Shown: one piece after another, positions 28,901 through 37,052 of the stretch | How positions within the stretch are numbered: position 1 is the stretch's first letter | Layout: the number at the start of each line of letters is the position of its first letter | DNA from: Pseudomonas sp. SJZ079 | GTDB taxonomy: Bacteria > Pseudomonadota > Gammaproteobacteria > Pseudomonadales > Pseudomonadaceae | Direction: 5' to 3' | NCBI RefSeq assembly: GCF_007993865.1 | Contig: NZ_VIUH01000001.1 | Span: 1 to 64,000 of the forward strand | Length of the DNA: 64,000 nucleotides | The notes under the pieces: generated by a model | The model's database searches: none | Seen by the model: only the letters and a program-made list of their open reading frames with translations | What the model was told of the DNA's origin: nothing | Program-made: the position numbers and the translations under genes

Positions 28901-30817
28901 CACGAAGGCATCCTGCAGGGTGTCATTGAGCTGCTGGATATCGACATTCAACCCTTCGGCATAGGTGAAGGCGAAGTCGTGAATCCAGAACTCGCGACCA
29001 TCCTGCCGGTTGAGGCGATAGGGAAACTCACCGAGTACACGCAGGCCGAGGTTTTCCAAGACCGGCAAGACATCCGAGAGCGGCAACGGCGTGTCGGCGT
29101 GAAACAGCTTGCAGTGCAGTTGCTGGCCACTCTGAATCAACGGCTGGTAGAAGCTCATCACCAGCGGCCGTTCGTTGCTCAGGCTGAGCAAGTGCTGCAT
29201 GTCGACTACAGCAGAGTGCGGCGCACAGCGCTCACGGTAGCCCGCCGGGAAACCACCGGGGAAGTCCGCCAGCACATTGGTGCCCTGCGCTTCGCCCAGG
29301 GTCTCCACGATCAGACCAGCGTAATCGTCATTCCAGGAACGACAGGCCTGGATCACTTCTTTTTCCAGGCGTACCGGGTCGATCTGCACTTTGTTGTTCG
29401 GGTCGACCCGCAGGATGAATTGCACCCGCGCCAACACCGACTCGGAGAAGAAAGTCCAGAACTCGACGTCGGTGCCCTGCAGGCGCTCCATCAGTACCTG
29501 TTGAATCTTCAGGCGGATCTCAGTGGAGTAGATATCGCGCGGTACATAGACCAGGCAGTAGCACACCCGCCCATAAGGGTCGCGGCGCAGGAATACGCGA
29601 ATTTTGTTGCGTTCCTGAATCTGCACGATGGCCATAGCTGTGTTGAACAGCTCATCGACCGAGGTTTGAAACAGATCGTCGCGCGGCAATACTTCCAGCA
29701 CCTGAGCCAGTTCCTTGCCCTGGTGCGCCTTGCTGTCGAAGCCCGCACGCTGCTCGATCACTGCGACCTTGCGGCGGATATAGGGAATATTCCACACGCT
29801 CTCGGCATACACCGCTGAGGTGTAGAGACCCATGAAGCGACACTCTTTGACCACCCGTCCCTTGCTATCCAGCTCGCGAATGGAGACGAAGTCCGGGTAC
29901 GCCGGACGGTGCACCCGGCTCGGTTCGGCGGCCTTGGCGAAGGACAGCAACAGCGGCGCGCGCAGATAGCTGACCGCCTCGGGATCGATATGCTGCTCCT
30001 CAGCCTTGAGCCCCTTGCGCAGTCGCTTGGACAGGCCCAGCAAGGAACTCTCGTCATAGACCACCGTGCCGCCCTCGGCAGCATCGGCCACGGTAAATTC
30101 CTCATAGCCGAGGAAGGTGAAATGGTCGTCGAGCAGCCAGCTGAGGAATACCTTGATTTCATCGAGCTCGGCGCCTTCGACCTTGAGCTTGGCCTTACCC
30201 AACCAAGCCAACAGTTCCTTGGCCTTGGCCTTCATCGGCTGGAAGTCGGCGACGCTCAGGCGCACCTCCTTGAAGACTTCCTGCACGGCTTTTTCCAGAG
30301 TTCTTAACTCGCCAGCACTGGCGCAGCGGTCGATCTCCAGAAAAATCAATGCTTCTTGCAGCACACCCTCGCCCTGCGTGCCGCTTGGCAGGATCTCCAG
30401 CAGCTCGCCACTGTTGCTGCGGCGCACGCTGAGCACACTGTTCTGCAGGGTATGAATGCTGTAACCACGACGGTTCAGCTCCATGCGCACCGAGTCGACC
30501 AGAAACGGAATATCGCGATGGAGAACTTCCACCGCACTGTGGGTGGACTGCCAACCGTGTTTTTCATAATCGGGATTGAACACCCGCACTTCGGTCTTGG
30601 CAGGATCGAAGCGCTCCAGGAGACGCCACGCCGACAAGGTGCAGCCCACCAGGTCGGAAAGGCGACGCTGGGTGAGTTCCTCGAGAGCGATGATGCCGAA
30701 GAATTGCTCGGCGAACAGGGCGACTTGTGGCAACGCCTGCTCACTGACGTGCTGCGCCAAGGCCGCTTGCAGTTGATGCTGGAAGTCGGCTTTGCTGGCC
30801 GCAGTAAAGAACGCCAT
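25955..30817 (-). CDS. gdhB: NAD-specific glutamate dehydrogenase, large (180 kDa) type
   Basis: This 1620-residue enzyme has the length of the Pseudomonas large NAD-GDH. It converts glutamate to 2-oxoglutarate and ammonia for glutamate and arginine catabolism. The N-terminal half is the regulatory/ACT-like region unique to this class. The catalytic core lies around residues 800-1250, with KVARGGLRWSDREEDFRTEV, VIVPVGAKGGFVPRRLP (active-site Lys region), DMAGDVFGNGLL and GEGGNLGVTQLGRVEF. The start ATG has a GGAG site 7 bases upstream. It is monocistronic with its own terminator, so regulation is probably at its own promoter. Confidence 0.96.
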   Translation of the reverse strand: MAFFTAASKADFQHQLQAALAQHVSEQALPQVALFAEQFFGIIALEELTQRRLSDLVGCTLSAWRLLERFDPAKTEVRVFNPDYEKHGWQSTHSAVEVLHRDIPFLVDSVRMELNRRGYSIHTLQNSVLSVRRSNSGELLEILPSGTQGEGVLQEALIFLEIDRCASAGELRTLEKAVQEVFKEVRLSVADFQPMKAKAKELLAWLGKAKLKVEGAELDEIKVFLSWLLDDHFTFLGYEEFTVADAAEGGTVVYDESSLLGLSKRLRKGLKAEEQHIDPEAVSYLRAPLLLSFAKAAEPSRVHRPAYPDFVSIRELDSKGRVVKECRFMGLYTSAVYAESVWNIPYIRRKVAVIEQRAGFDSKAHQGKELAQVLEVLPRDDLFQTSVDELFNTAMAIVQIQERNKIRVFLRRDPYGRVCYCLVYVPRDIYSTEIRLKIQQVLMERLQGTDVEFWTFFSESVLARVQFILRVDPNNKVQIDPVRLEKEVIQACRSWNDDYAGLIVETLGEAQGTNVLADFPGGFPAGYRERCAPHSAVVDMQHLLSLSNERPLVMSFYQPLIQSGQQLHCKLFHADTPLPLSDVLPVLENLGLRVLGEFPYRLNRQDGREFWIHDFAFTYAEGLNVDIQQLNDTLQDAFVHIVGGDAENDAFNRLVLTAAMPWRDVALLRAYARYLTQIRLGFSLSYVASTLVSHTNIAKELVRLFKTRFYLARKLTAEDLEGKQQKLEQAIVNALDNVAVLSEDRILRRYLDLIKATVRTNFYQVDAAGLGKPYFSFKFNPRAIQDMPKPVPKYEIFVYSPRVEGVHLRGGKVARGGLRWSDREEDFRTEVLGLVKAQQVKNAVIVPVGAKGGFVPRRLPVGGSRDEIQAEGIACYRIFISGLLDITDNLKEGEVVPPVNVVRHDEDDPYLVVAADKGTATFSDIANGIAGEYDFWLGDAFASGGSAGYDHKGMGITAKGGWVSVQRHFRERGIDVQKDHTTVIGIGDMAGDVFGNGLLLSDKLQLVAAFNHMHIFIDPNPDAAKSFVERQRLFDLPRSSWADYDASLISPGGGIFLRSAKSIAITPEMQERFDISADKLAPTELLNALLKAPVDLLWNGGIGTYVKSSKESHADVGDKANDALRVDGRELRAKVVGEGGNLGVTQLGRVEFGLNGGASNTDFIDNAAGVDCSDHEVNIKILLNEIVTAGDMTGKQRNTLLAEMTDAVGSLVLGNNYKQTQALSIAERRARERLAEYKRLMSALETAGKLDRGMEFLPTDEELNERAASGQGLTRPELSVLISYSKIDLKESLLKSQVPDDDYLAREMETAFPPLLADKFGEAMRRHRLKREIVSTQIANDLVNHMGITFVQRLKESTGMSAANVAGAYVIVRDVFRLPHWWQQIEALDYQVPAELQLALMDELMRLGRRATRWFLRSRRNELDAARDVAHFAPRIEALAMRLDELLEGPAREQWLARFQGYVEAGVPEALARVVAGTSHLYTLLPIIEASDVTGQDPVQVATAYFAVGGALELSWYVQQITSLAVESNWQALAREAFRDDLDWQQRAITVSVLQMAGGPEQIEERVGVWLEQHRPLVERWKVMLAELRASTGTDYAMYAVANRELMDLAQSAQHGVCIP

Positions 30818-30914
30818 GGTTGTGCTCCGATTGGCTTGTGATTCGACTAGGGCAGTCGCGAGTCATGACTGGCGCCACAACGCTGTAGTTCAACGTTAGT
30901 CTAGGAGGCCACGA

Positions 30915-31072
30915 TTGCATTAAAGTGGCTGCCCCCGAACTCTGGCGACGTCAACGACTCGCTGGTCACATTTGCCGGATGAGCTTAACGATGGAAGCCA
31001 CCGCAGCGCTTGCCGCGCTGCGACATTTTCTTTCAAGGCTGCTACTCCCGGCAGTCAAATGCGATGGAAAGG
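30915..31072 (+). pseudogene. Relic of the moxR promoter and 5' end
   Basis: The sequence from ATG 30991 matches the start of the intact moxR gene at 42028: both encode MExxxALxALRHFLS, and 17 bases (CGACATTTTCTTTCAAG) are identical. Upstream, TGCATTAAAGT occurs at 30916-30926 here and at 41963-41973 before moxR, at nearly the same distance from the ATG. Similarity fades after about 27 codons. The relic has the same orientation as moxR and lies beside gdhB, about 11 kb from the intact gene. The rest of the 30818-31154 interval holds no other gene. Confidence 0.7.
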
Positions 31073-31154
31073 GCACCCCTCCTCCAACCTGGAACATCGG
31101 GTGGCCGTTGCACCGCCGACAAAGAGCGCCGCAGCGCCCTTCGCCCAGATGGAC

Positions 31155-32459
31155 TCAGACGCCCCGCATCGCCTGCGGTAACAGCAGAACGATCTGCGGA
31201 AATGCGGTGATCAGGATTGCCGCCAGTACCAGCAGCAGGAAGAAGGGGAAGCTGGCCTTGGCCACTTTCCACATGTCATACCCCGTCAGGTTCTGGATGA
31301 CGAACAGGTTGAAGCCCACCGGTGGAGTGATCTGCGCCATCTCGACCACCAGAATCAGGAAGATGCCAAACCACAGCAGGTCGATGCCCGCGGCCTGCAC
31401 CGCCGGCAGCACCACCGCAGTGGTCAGCAGGATGATCGAAATACCGTCGAGAAAGCAGCCCAGGACGATAAACAACAGGGTTAGCGCCAACAGCAATAGA
31501 TAGGGCGAAAGCTGCTTGGCGATGATCCAATCGGCCAGCGCCGAAGGCAGCCCGGTGAAGCTCATGGCCGAGGTCAGATACGCGGCACCGAGCAAAATGA
31601 AGAAGATCATGCACGAGGTACAAACCGCGCCCATCAGGCTGGCCATAAAGGTCTCGCGGCTCAGCGAGCCCGAGCACAGGGCGATCAGCAGTGCGCCGAC
31701 AACCCCGACCGCCGCCGCTTCAGTGGCAGTGGCAAAGCCGGCGTAGATTGAGCCGATCACCGTCATGATTAACAGCACCACGGGAATCAGCAACTTGGAA
31801 CCCCGCAGCTTCTGCATAAATGGCAGGGCTTCGGTTTCTTCCGGCAGTTTGTCGCGATTGAACATCGCCCAGAGCATCAGAAAGCCACTGAAAATCGCCA
31901 ACAACAGCAGACCCGGTAGGATGCCGGCGATGAACAGTCGGGAGATGGACACCTGCGCAGCCACGCCATAAACGATCATCATGATCGAAGGCGGAATCAA
32001 CAGACCCAAGGTGCCGGCCCCCGCCAGCGACCCCATGGCAATGTTGTCCGGATAGCCACGAGACTTCAGTTCCGGCAGGGAAATCCGGCCGATGGTCGCC
32101 GCCGTGGCCGCCGACGAACCGCTGACCGCCGCAAAGATGCCGCAGCCGAACACATTGACATGCAGCAGGCGTCCCGGCAGCCCACGCATCCACGGCGACA
32201 AACCATTGAACATGTCTTCAGAAAGTCGCGTGCGATAAAGGATCTCGCCCATCCAGATGAACAGCGGCAATGCCGTCAACGTCCAGCTGGCACTGGAAGC
32301 CCAACTGGTGGAGGCGAGAATCGAGCCAGCCGGCGCACCGCCAAACAGCTCCATGCCGATGATACCCACGCCGATCAGCGACAGCGCGACCCATACACCC
32401 CCACCGAGCAACGCAAACAACGTCACCAGCAGGGTGACTGCAATTATCATGTGGTCCAT
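31155..32459 (-). CDS. dctM: TRAP transporter large membrane subunit (DctM family)
   Basis: This 434-residue protein has about 12 hydrophobic helices. Family signatures are GVWVALSLIGVGIIGMELFG at the N-terminus, GNIAMGSLAGAGTLGLLIPP-like text as NIAMGSLAGAGTLGLLIPPS, and the C-terminal VEMAQITPPVGFNLFVIQNL. It is the ion-coupled transport channel of a tripartite ATP-independent transporter for an organic acid or similar anion. It follows the small subunit by 61 bases and is last in the dctP-dctQ-dctM order. Confidence 0.95.
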   Translation of the reverse strand: MDHMIIAVTLLVTLFALLGGGVWVALSLIGVGIIGMELFGGAPAGSILASTSWASSASWTLTALPLFIWMGEILYRTRLSEDMFNGLSPWMRGLPGRLLHVNVFGCGIFAAVSGSSAATAATIGRISLPELKSRGYPDNIAMGSLAGAGTLGLLIPPSIMMIVYGVAAQVSISRLFIAGILPGLLLLAIFSGFLMLWAMFNRDKLPEETEALPFMQKLRGSKLLIPVVLLIMTVIGSIYAGFATATEAAAVGVVGALLIALCSGSLSRETFMASLMGAVCTSCMIFFILLGAAYLTSAMSFTGLPSALADWIIAKQLSPYLLLLALTLLFIVLGCFLDGISIILLTTAVVLPAVQAAGIDLLWFGIFLILVVEMAQITPPVGFNLFVIQNLTGYDMWKVAKASFPFFLLLVLAAILITAFPQIVLLLPQAMRGV

Positions 32460-32520
32460 GGCTAACTCACTGATGCGGTGCGGCCACAGCCGCAGAAAAG
32501 AAGGACGTCTCGGACAGCTC

Positions 32521-33027
32521 TCATTCGCTCATCGCCGCGCTGACGTCGGCGACCTCGAAACGCCGCCCCAGGCATACCAGTACCAGGCGCTCGGCCATCG
32601 CGATTACCAGGATCAGGGTGCCGAGCAGCATCGGTAGCTGTGGCAGCCACATCGGAATGGGCAGCAGGCCGGACGACACCTCGTTGAACTCGTAGGACTC
32701 GATCACGAACAGCGCGCAATACCAGGCCAGATAGGCGGCGATCGACAGCCCGATGAGTGTGCTCAGCACATCGGCGAAAAAACGCCCGCGAGCCGGCAGC
32801 AACCCACACAGCAGTTCGACACGAACATGTGCGCCACGCTGCAAGGCATAGGGCAACGCCAGGAAGCCCGAGGCCGCCATGGCGTAAGCAGCAAACTCAT
32901 CCGCGGAAGGCACCATAGTCCCCAGCTGACGCGAGACGATCTGTGCGACCACCAGCAGGCAGATCAGCACGAGAAACACACCGGACAGCCATCCGGACAG
33001 GGTGTAGAGCTTATGCAATGGCGTCAT
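32521..33027 (-). CDS. dctQ: TRAP transporter small membrane subunit (DctQ family)
   Basis: This 168-residue protein has four membrane helices, a typical DctQ layout: an N-terminal helix GVFLVLICLLVVAQIVSRQL, then ADEFAAYAMAASGFLALPYA, RGAHVRVELL and a final helix MLLGTLILVIAMAERLVLV. It pairs with DctM to form the membrane complex. It lies between the binding protein and the large subunit in one operon. Confidence 0.92.
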   Translation of the reverse strand: MTPLHKLYTLSGWLSGVFLVLICLLVVAQIVSRQLGTMVPSADEFAAYAMAASGFLALPYALQRGAHVRVELLCGLLPARGRFFADVLSTLIGLSIAAYLAWYCALFVIESYEFNEVSSGLLPIPMWLPQLPMLLGTLILVIAMAERLVLVCLGRRFEVADVSAAMSE

Positions 33028-33123
33028 GGTCCGCAGAATCCCCTGATCGCTGGTAGATACCGGGGTACAACGCGCACTGCATGCACAGATGCGCGTTAAC
33101 CCCGATGATTCGAGACGACGGCG

Positions 33124-34110
33124 TCAGTTCTTGTACGCGTCGATGATTGCCTTACCGTCGGCGCCGGATTTCTGCAGCCATTCGTCGACCATGGTTTGCC
33201 CGATTTTCTCGAAACCGGCTTCGACTGCCTCAGGCGCGCTTTCGGCGACCTGCATACCGTGATCGGCGAGGGTCTTCACCAGCGCACTGGTCTCCTCCTG
33301 AGCGATCGCCCAGCCGCGAGTCTCGGCACGGGCGGCGGCTTCCAGCACAGCTTTTTGCGAAGCCTCAGGCAAACGTTTGAAGGCACGCGCATTGACGATC
33401 ACGAAGTTCTTCGGAATGAACGCCTTCACGTCATAGTAGTAGGAGACAAAATCCCAGGCCTGGGAATCGACTCCGGTAGTGGGCGAAGTCAACATGCCGC
33501 TGATCATGCTGGTACTGAACGCCTGAGGGATTTCACCGGTTTGGATTACCGTCGGAATAGCCCCCATCAGCTCGGCCATGCGCGAGGTCGCCGGGTTATA
33601 GGCACGAAACTTCATGCCCTTGAAGTCATCCATGCTGCTGACCGGGGTCTTGCTGTAGATGCTCTGCGGCGACCAGGGCATGGCGTACAGCAGCTTGATG
33701 CCCTGCTTGGCAAGACGCGCCTCCACCGCCGGACGACTGACCTCCCAGAGCTTCTGCGCCTGAGTGTAATTGCGCACGAGGAAGGGCACGCTGTCCACTT
33801 CATAGATCGGGTCTTCGTTGCCCAATACCGACATCAGCACGTCGCCGACCTGAACCTGACCGGTCTGCACCGCGCGCTTGACCTCGGGGCGTTTGAACAG
33901 CACCGAGTTGGCATGGATGCGTATCTGCAACTCGCCGGCGGTGGCGGTTTCGACATCTTTGGAGAAGTCCTTGGCCACCGTGGTGATGAAGTTGCCGTCG
34001 GGCTGCTCGACCGACATGTTCCAGCGCTCGGCGGCCTGTGCGGAAAACGCAGCAATGCTCAAGGTGCAGGCCAGAGCCGACAGTGCGCAGCGAAACGAAG
34101 TGCTTTTCAT
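33124..34110 (-). CDS. dctP: TRAP transporter periplasmic substrate-binding protein (DctP family)
   Basis: The 328-residue product from ATG 34110 has a signal peptide (RCALSALACTLSIAAFSAQA, cut before AERWNM). DctP features follow: GELQIRIHANSVLFKRPEV, ALSTSMI-like AFSTSMISGM, and DDFKGMKFRAYNP. An upstream extension of the frame has no ribosome site, whereas ATG 34110 is preceded by GGAG. It captures substrate in the periplasm for DctQM. Nearby pxpABC makes 5-oxoproline or a related acid a candidate, but the binding-site Arg alone cannot settle this. Confidence 0.93.
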   Translation of the reverse strand: MKSTSFRCALSALACTLSIAAFSAQAAERWNMSVEQPDGNFITTVAKDFSKDVETATAGELQIRIHANSVLFKRPEVKRAVQTGQVQVGDVLMSVLGNEDPIYEVDSVPFLVRNYTQAQKLWEVSRPAVEARLAKQGIKLLYAMPWSPQSIYSKTPVSSMDDFKGMKFRAYNPATSRMAELMGAIPTVIQTGEIPQAFSTSMISGMLTSPTTGVDSQAWDFVSYYYDVKAFIPKNFVIVNARAFKRLPEASQKAVLEAAARAETRGWAIAQEETSALVKTLADHGMQVAESAPEAVEAGFEKIGQTMVDEWLQKSGADGKAIIDAYKN

Positions 34111-34463
34111 AAGTTTCTCCAGATTATTGTTGTAGGCGCCATGGTCTGTGCCGGCGCTTGAGGGAAAACACCCCGAGTCTTGTTTAATAGGCACAGCCTG
34201 TCCAACTAGAAAAACCGGGAGCGCATGATCGGAAATCGTTATGAGGTGAAACGCGGCAGACACAGGGTGAACGCACCATCGAGGCGCAGAAGGCGCATGA
34301 ATTATAGGGGAAAGGCTAATATTTCGCGGCGCCTCCTTGGCTGCGAAGTCGATCAGCGGATTGCAGTCGCTACTGTTGCGCGCAGACATTCGCGCAACGG
34401 CGCTTCGTTTGCCCACTCAGCGCACCGACGCGCCACAGTATTGGCGGTGCCGGCCTCACCGAC
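34111..34463. other. Intergenic region between lysR and the TRAP operon
   Basis: No gene is seen in 353 bases. It holds a 7-bp inverted repeat TTGCGCG/CGCGCAA (about 34376-34397) and a palindrome CACCGACT-C-AGTCGGTG overlapping the end of lysR. Either could help terminate lysR. The TRAP promoter and a LysR-type operator should lie in its left half, but I could not assign boxes. Confidence 0.4.
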
Positions 34464-35408
34464 TCAGTCGGTGCTCTGCTCCACAGCAGGGATCGTCAGC
34501 ACCACCATGGCTTCGCCCATCTGCTCGCCGTACTCGCAGAGCACCTCACAAGCGAGTGCGACTATGTCTTCGCTCAGCTCAAGGCCAGCACCGGTGCGCC
34601 ATGTGGCGACGATGCCAAGTGGCGAAGGTTGCGGTACATCATCGAGAATGGTCAGCACGCCCTGCTTCAGCTCTTCGCTGACCAAGGCCGCCGGTAACGC
34701 GCCGATGCCGAAACCGTCACGCACTAAACGTGTCATGGCCGCCACGGAATTCACGCAACTGATCCGCGGCGCACTGACGTTGCCGGCGTGCAGCAGGTTG
34801 AGGATGTCCTGGTGCGGGCGGGAATTTTTCGAGAAGGTGATGATGCGTTCTTTAGCCAATTCATCCATCGATGCATAGCCACGGTGATACAACGAGCCGG
34901 TCGGCACTATCCATTGCACCGGGAAGTTCGCCAGCTCCAGATTGCGCACACTGTCGCCGTTGACCATATCGGTCTGCAAAATGATATCCAGATAGCCCTT
35001 CTGCAATTGATCGCAGAGATTACGCGCGGTATCGGCCGTCAGCTCGATTTCCACCGCCGGGTAGCGCTCCATGATCTTGGTCACGAAGGGGCTCAGCCAG
35101 GTGTGAATAACCGTGTCCATAGCACCAACACGGATGCGCCCCTGGATGTTGCCGGTATCGCTGATTGACTGCTTAAGCGCCTGCATGGTGTCGATCATGC
35201 GCTCGGCGTATTCGAGCACCTTCTGCCCTTCCGGCGTCAGCGAAACGCCTTTCGAATCACGTAGAAAAAGGCGCACCCCCAGCTCGTCTTCCAGTGCGGC
35301 AATACGACTTGAAATAGAGGCCTGGGTGCTGAACAACTTTTCCGCGGTGAGACGAAAACTCTTCAGGCGCGCCACCCACACGAAGGTCTCGAGAAATCTC
35401 AGGTTCAT
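34464..35408 (-). CDS. LysR family transcriptional regulator
   Basis: The 314-residue protein from ATG 35408 (MNLRFLETFVWVARLKSFRL) has the N-terminal winged HTH (TAEKLFSTQASISSRIAALE followed by DELGVRLFLRD) and a C-terminal effector-binding domain (IRVGAMDTVIHTWLSPFV onward). The frame is open a little further upstream without better support. It lies upstream of the TRAP genes on the same strand and is divergent from the OprD porin gene, the usual position for a regulator of both. The inducer is unknown. Confidence 0.93.
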   Translation of the reverse strand: MNLRFLETFVWVARLKSFRLTAEKLFSTQASISSRIAALEDELGVRLFLRDSKGVSLTPEGQKVLEYAERMIDTMQALKQSISDTGNIQGRIRVGAMDTVIHTWLSPFVTKIMERYPAVEIELTADTARNLCDQLQKGYLDIILQTDMVNGDSVRNLELANFPVQWIVPTGSLYHRGYASMDELAKERIITFSKNSRPHQDILNLLHAGNVSAPRISCVNSVAAMTRLVRDGFGIGALPAALVSEELKQGVLTILDDVPQPSPLGIVATWRTGAGLELSEDIVALACEVLCEYGEQMGEAMVVLTIPAVEQSTD

Positions 35409-35688
35409 GGCTGACGGGCCCCTCTCGGTAATGAAATTCAGTTGCAGGTAAGCAATACGCAATGATGCACGCGAAGCAGACCGCACGCCAATTTCGAGCC
35501 TACCCCCTGAATGCCGTATCGAATTTTCTTATCACCCGTCCCCCTGTTTTTCTCGTTGGACGCGTCCGTCTTCTCCTCCCAAGAATGCCCCGGCGGTATC
35601 GCAAGCCCCAATAAAAACAAACATAGAACTGCGTCCTGCCCAGCAGCCGCCTCTGCGCTGCGTGCATGGCGTCCAGGAGATACTCCGG
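35409..35688. promoter_or_regulatory. Divergent lysR/oprD promoter region
   Basis: These 280 bases separate the divergent starts of the LysR regulator and the porin. They include AT-rich words near 35510-35630. A LysR-type site (T-N11-A) is expected here, but I do not single one out. Confidence 0.4.
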
Positions 35689-36909
35689 ATGACCCCGAAC
35701 AATCGTATAGCGGCCCTACTGATAGCCAGCAGCAGCCTTCCCGGTCTGGCCAACGCCGATTTCATCAGCGACAGCAAAGGCACCCTCGAGCTACGCAACT
35801 TTTACTTCAACCGTGATTTTCGCCAGCACAACGCACGCGACAAGGCGGAAGAATGGACCCAGGGTTTTCTCCTGCGCCTGGAGTCTGGCTATACCGATGG
35901 CACGCTGGGTGTGGGCCTCGACGCCACGGGTCTACTGGGACTGAAACTCGACTCCGGCGCTGGCACCGCGGGCAGCGGCCTGTTGCCGGCCGACCGTTCC
36001 GGCGGCTCGCAGGACGAGTACTCGAAGCTCGACCTGACGGCGAAATTCAGAGTATCCAAGAGCACCCTGCGAGTTGGCTCCTTGGCCTTTCGCAGCCCGA
36101 TCGTTTCGTCGAACGACTCGCGCCTGCTCCCGGCATCGTTCCGCGGCGCACTGCTGAATGTGCAAGAGATCGACCAACTCACCCTGCAGGGCGGCAAGAT
36201 TGATCGCATCAAGGCCAACAGTTCCACCGACTACAGCGAGATGAGCGCCAACCGCATCGGCGGCAGCAGTGACTCGTTCGTGTTTGCTGGCGGCGACTAC
36301 AAACTGACCCCCGAGCTCAGCGCCGGCCTGCACTACGGCAACCTGCAAGACATCTACCAGCAGTACTACAGCACCTTGGTTTACCTCAAGCCACTGGGCG
36401 AAGGCCAGGCGCTCAAGACCGACCTGCGCTTTTCCAAGAGCCAGGAAGCTGGCAACTTCCGCGACATCGACAACCAGGCCTTCGGCGCCATGTTCACTTA
36501 CACCCTCGGCGGCCATGCCTTCGGTGCCGGCTACCAGCGCATGAGCGGCGATGATCCATTTCCTTACATCGCCAGCAGCGACCCCTACCTGGTGAATTTC
36601 ATCCAGATCAATGATTTCGCCAACATCGACGAACGCTCCTGGCAGGCGCGCTACGACTATAACTTCGCCGCAATTGGCGTACCCGGCCTGACGTTCATGA
36701 GCCGCTATGTCTCCGGCGACAACGTACAGGTTGGCGCCAGCAACGCTGGCAAGGAATGGGAGCGCAACACCGACATCGCGTACGTCGTCCAGCAAGGCCC
36801 GCTGAAGAACCTCGGGGTCAAATGGCGTAATGCGACCGTGCGCTCGAACTTCGGCAACGACCTGAACGAGAACCGCCTGATCCTCAGCTATAGCTTGGCG
36901 CTCTGGTAA
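35689..36909 (+). CDS. OprD family outer-membrane porin
   Basis: The 406-residue product from ATG 35689 (AGGAGA site 8 bases before) has a signal peptide ending LPGLANA, then the OprD opening DFISDSKGTLELRNFYFNRD. The body alternates beta strands, with FRGALLNVQEIDQLTLQGGK and a final strand ending in RLILSYSLALW, including an aromatic C-terminal residue for BAM recognition. OprD porins admit small carboxylates or amino acids. Linked to the TRAP genes and LysR regulator, it probably serves the same substrate. Confidence 0.93.
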   Translation: MTPNNRIAALLIASSSLPGLANADFISDSKGTLELRNFYFNRDFRQHNARDKAEEWTQGFLLRLESGYTDGTLGVGLDATGLLGLKLDSGAGTAGSGLLPADRSGGSQDEYSKLDLTAKFRVSKSTLRVGSLAFRSPIVSSNDSRLLPASFRGALLNVQEIDQLTLQGGKIDRIKANSSTDYSEMSANRIGGSSDSFVFAGGDYKLTPELSAGLHYGNLQDIYQQYYSTLVYLKPLGEGQALKTDLRFSKSQEAGNFRDIDNQAFGAMFTYTLGGHAFGAGYQRMSGDDPFPYIASSDPYLVNFIQINDFANIDERSWQARYDYNFAAIGVPGLTFMSRYVSGDNVQVGASNAGKEWERNTDIAYVVQQGPLKNLGVKWRNATVRSNFGNDLNENRLILSYSLALW

Positions 36910-36919
36910 AGCGCTGCAC

Positions 36920-36950
36920 GGCCGACGGTCAGGCACCGTCGGCCCTTCTC
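36920..36950 (+). terminator. Intrinsic terminator after the OprD gene
   Basis: A perfect 10-bp stem (GGCCGACGGT 36920-36929 with ACCGTCGGCC 36935-36944) with a 5-base loop is followed by CTTCTCC. The chemoreceptor gene downstream therefore has its own promoter. Confidence 0.8.
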
Positions 36951-37052
36951 CTGTTCCGCCAACTGCCTGCGGCGTTGGCGCTTTCGATGCTCAAGCTATC
37001 CAATCACCGGCCGATGCCTGTAACTCATGCCCGAAGGTGGTGAGGAGTATCC

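Noticed and set aside
30925-31503. 192-residue plus-strand frame spanning the moxR relic
   Set aside because: Only its start resembles MoxR. The rest runs antisense into the dctM gene, so it is a relic rather than a gene.
33124-34416. Longer form of the TRAP binding protein starting at 34416
   Set aside because: It would place about 100 odd residues before a clear signal peptide. ATG 34110 has a ribosome site.
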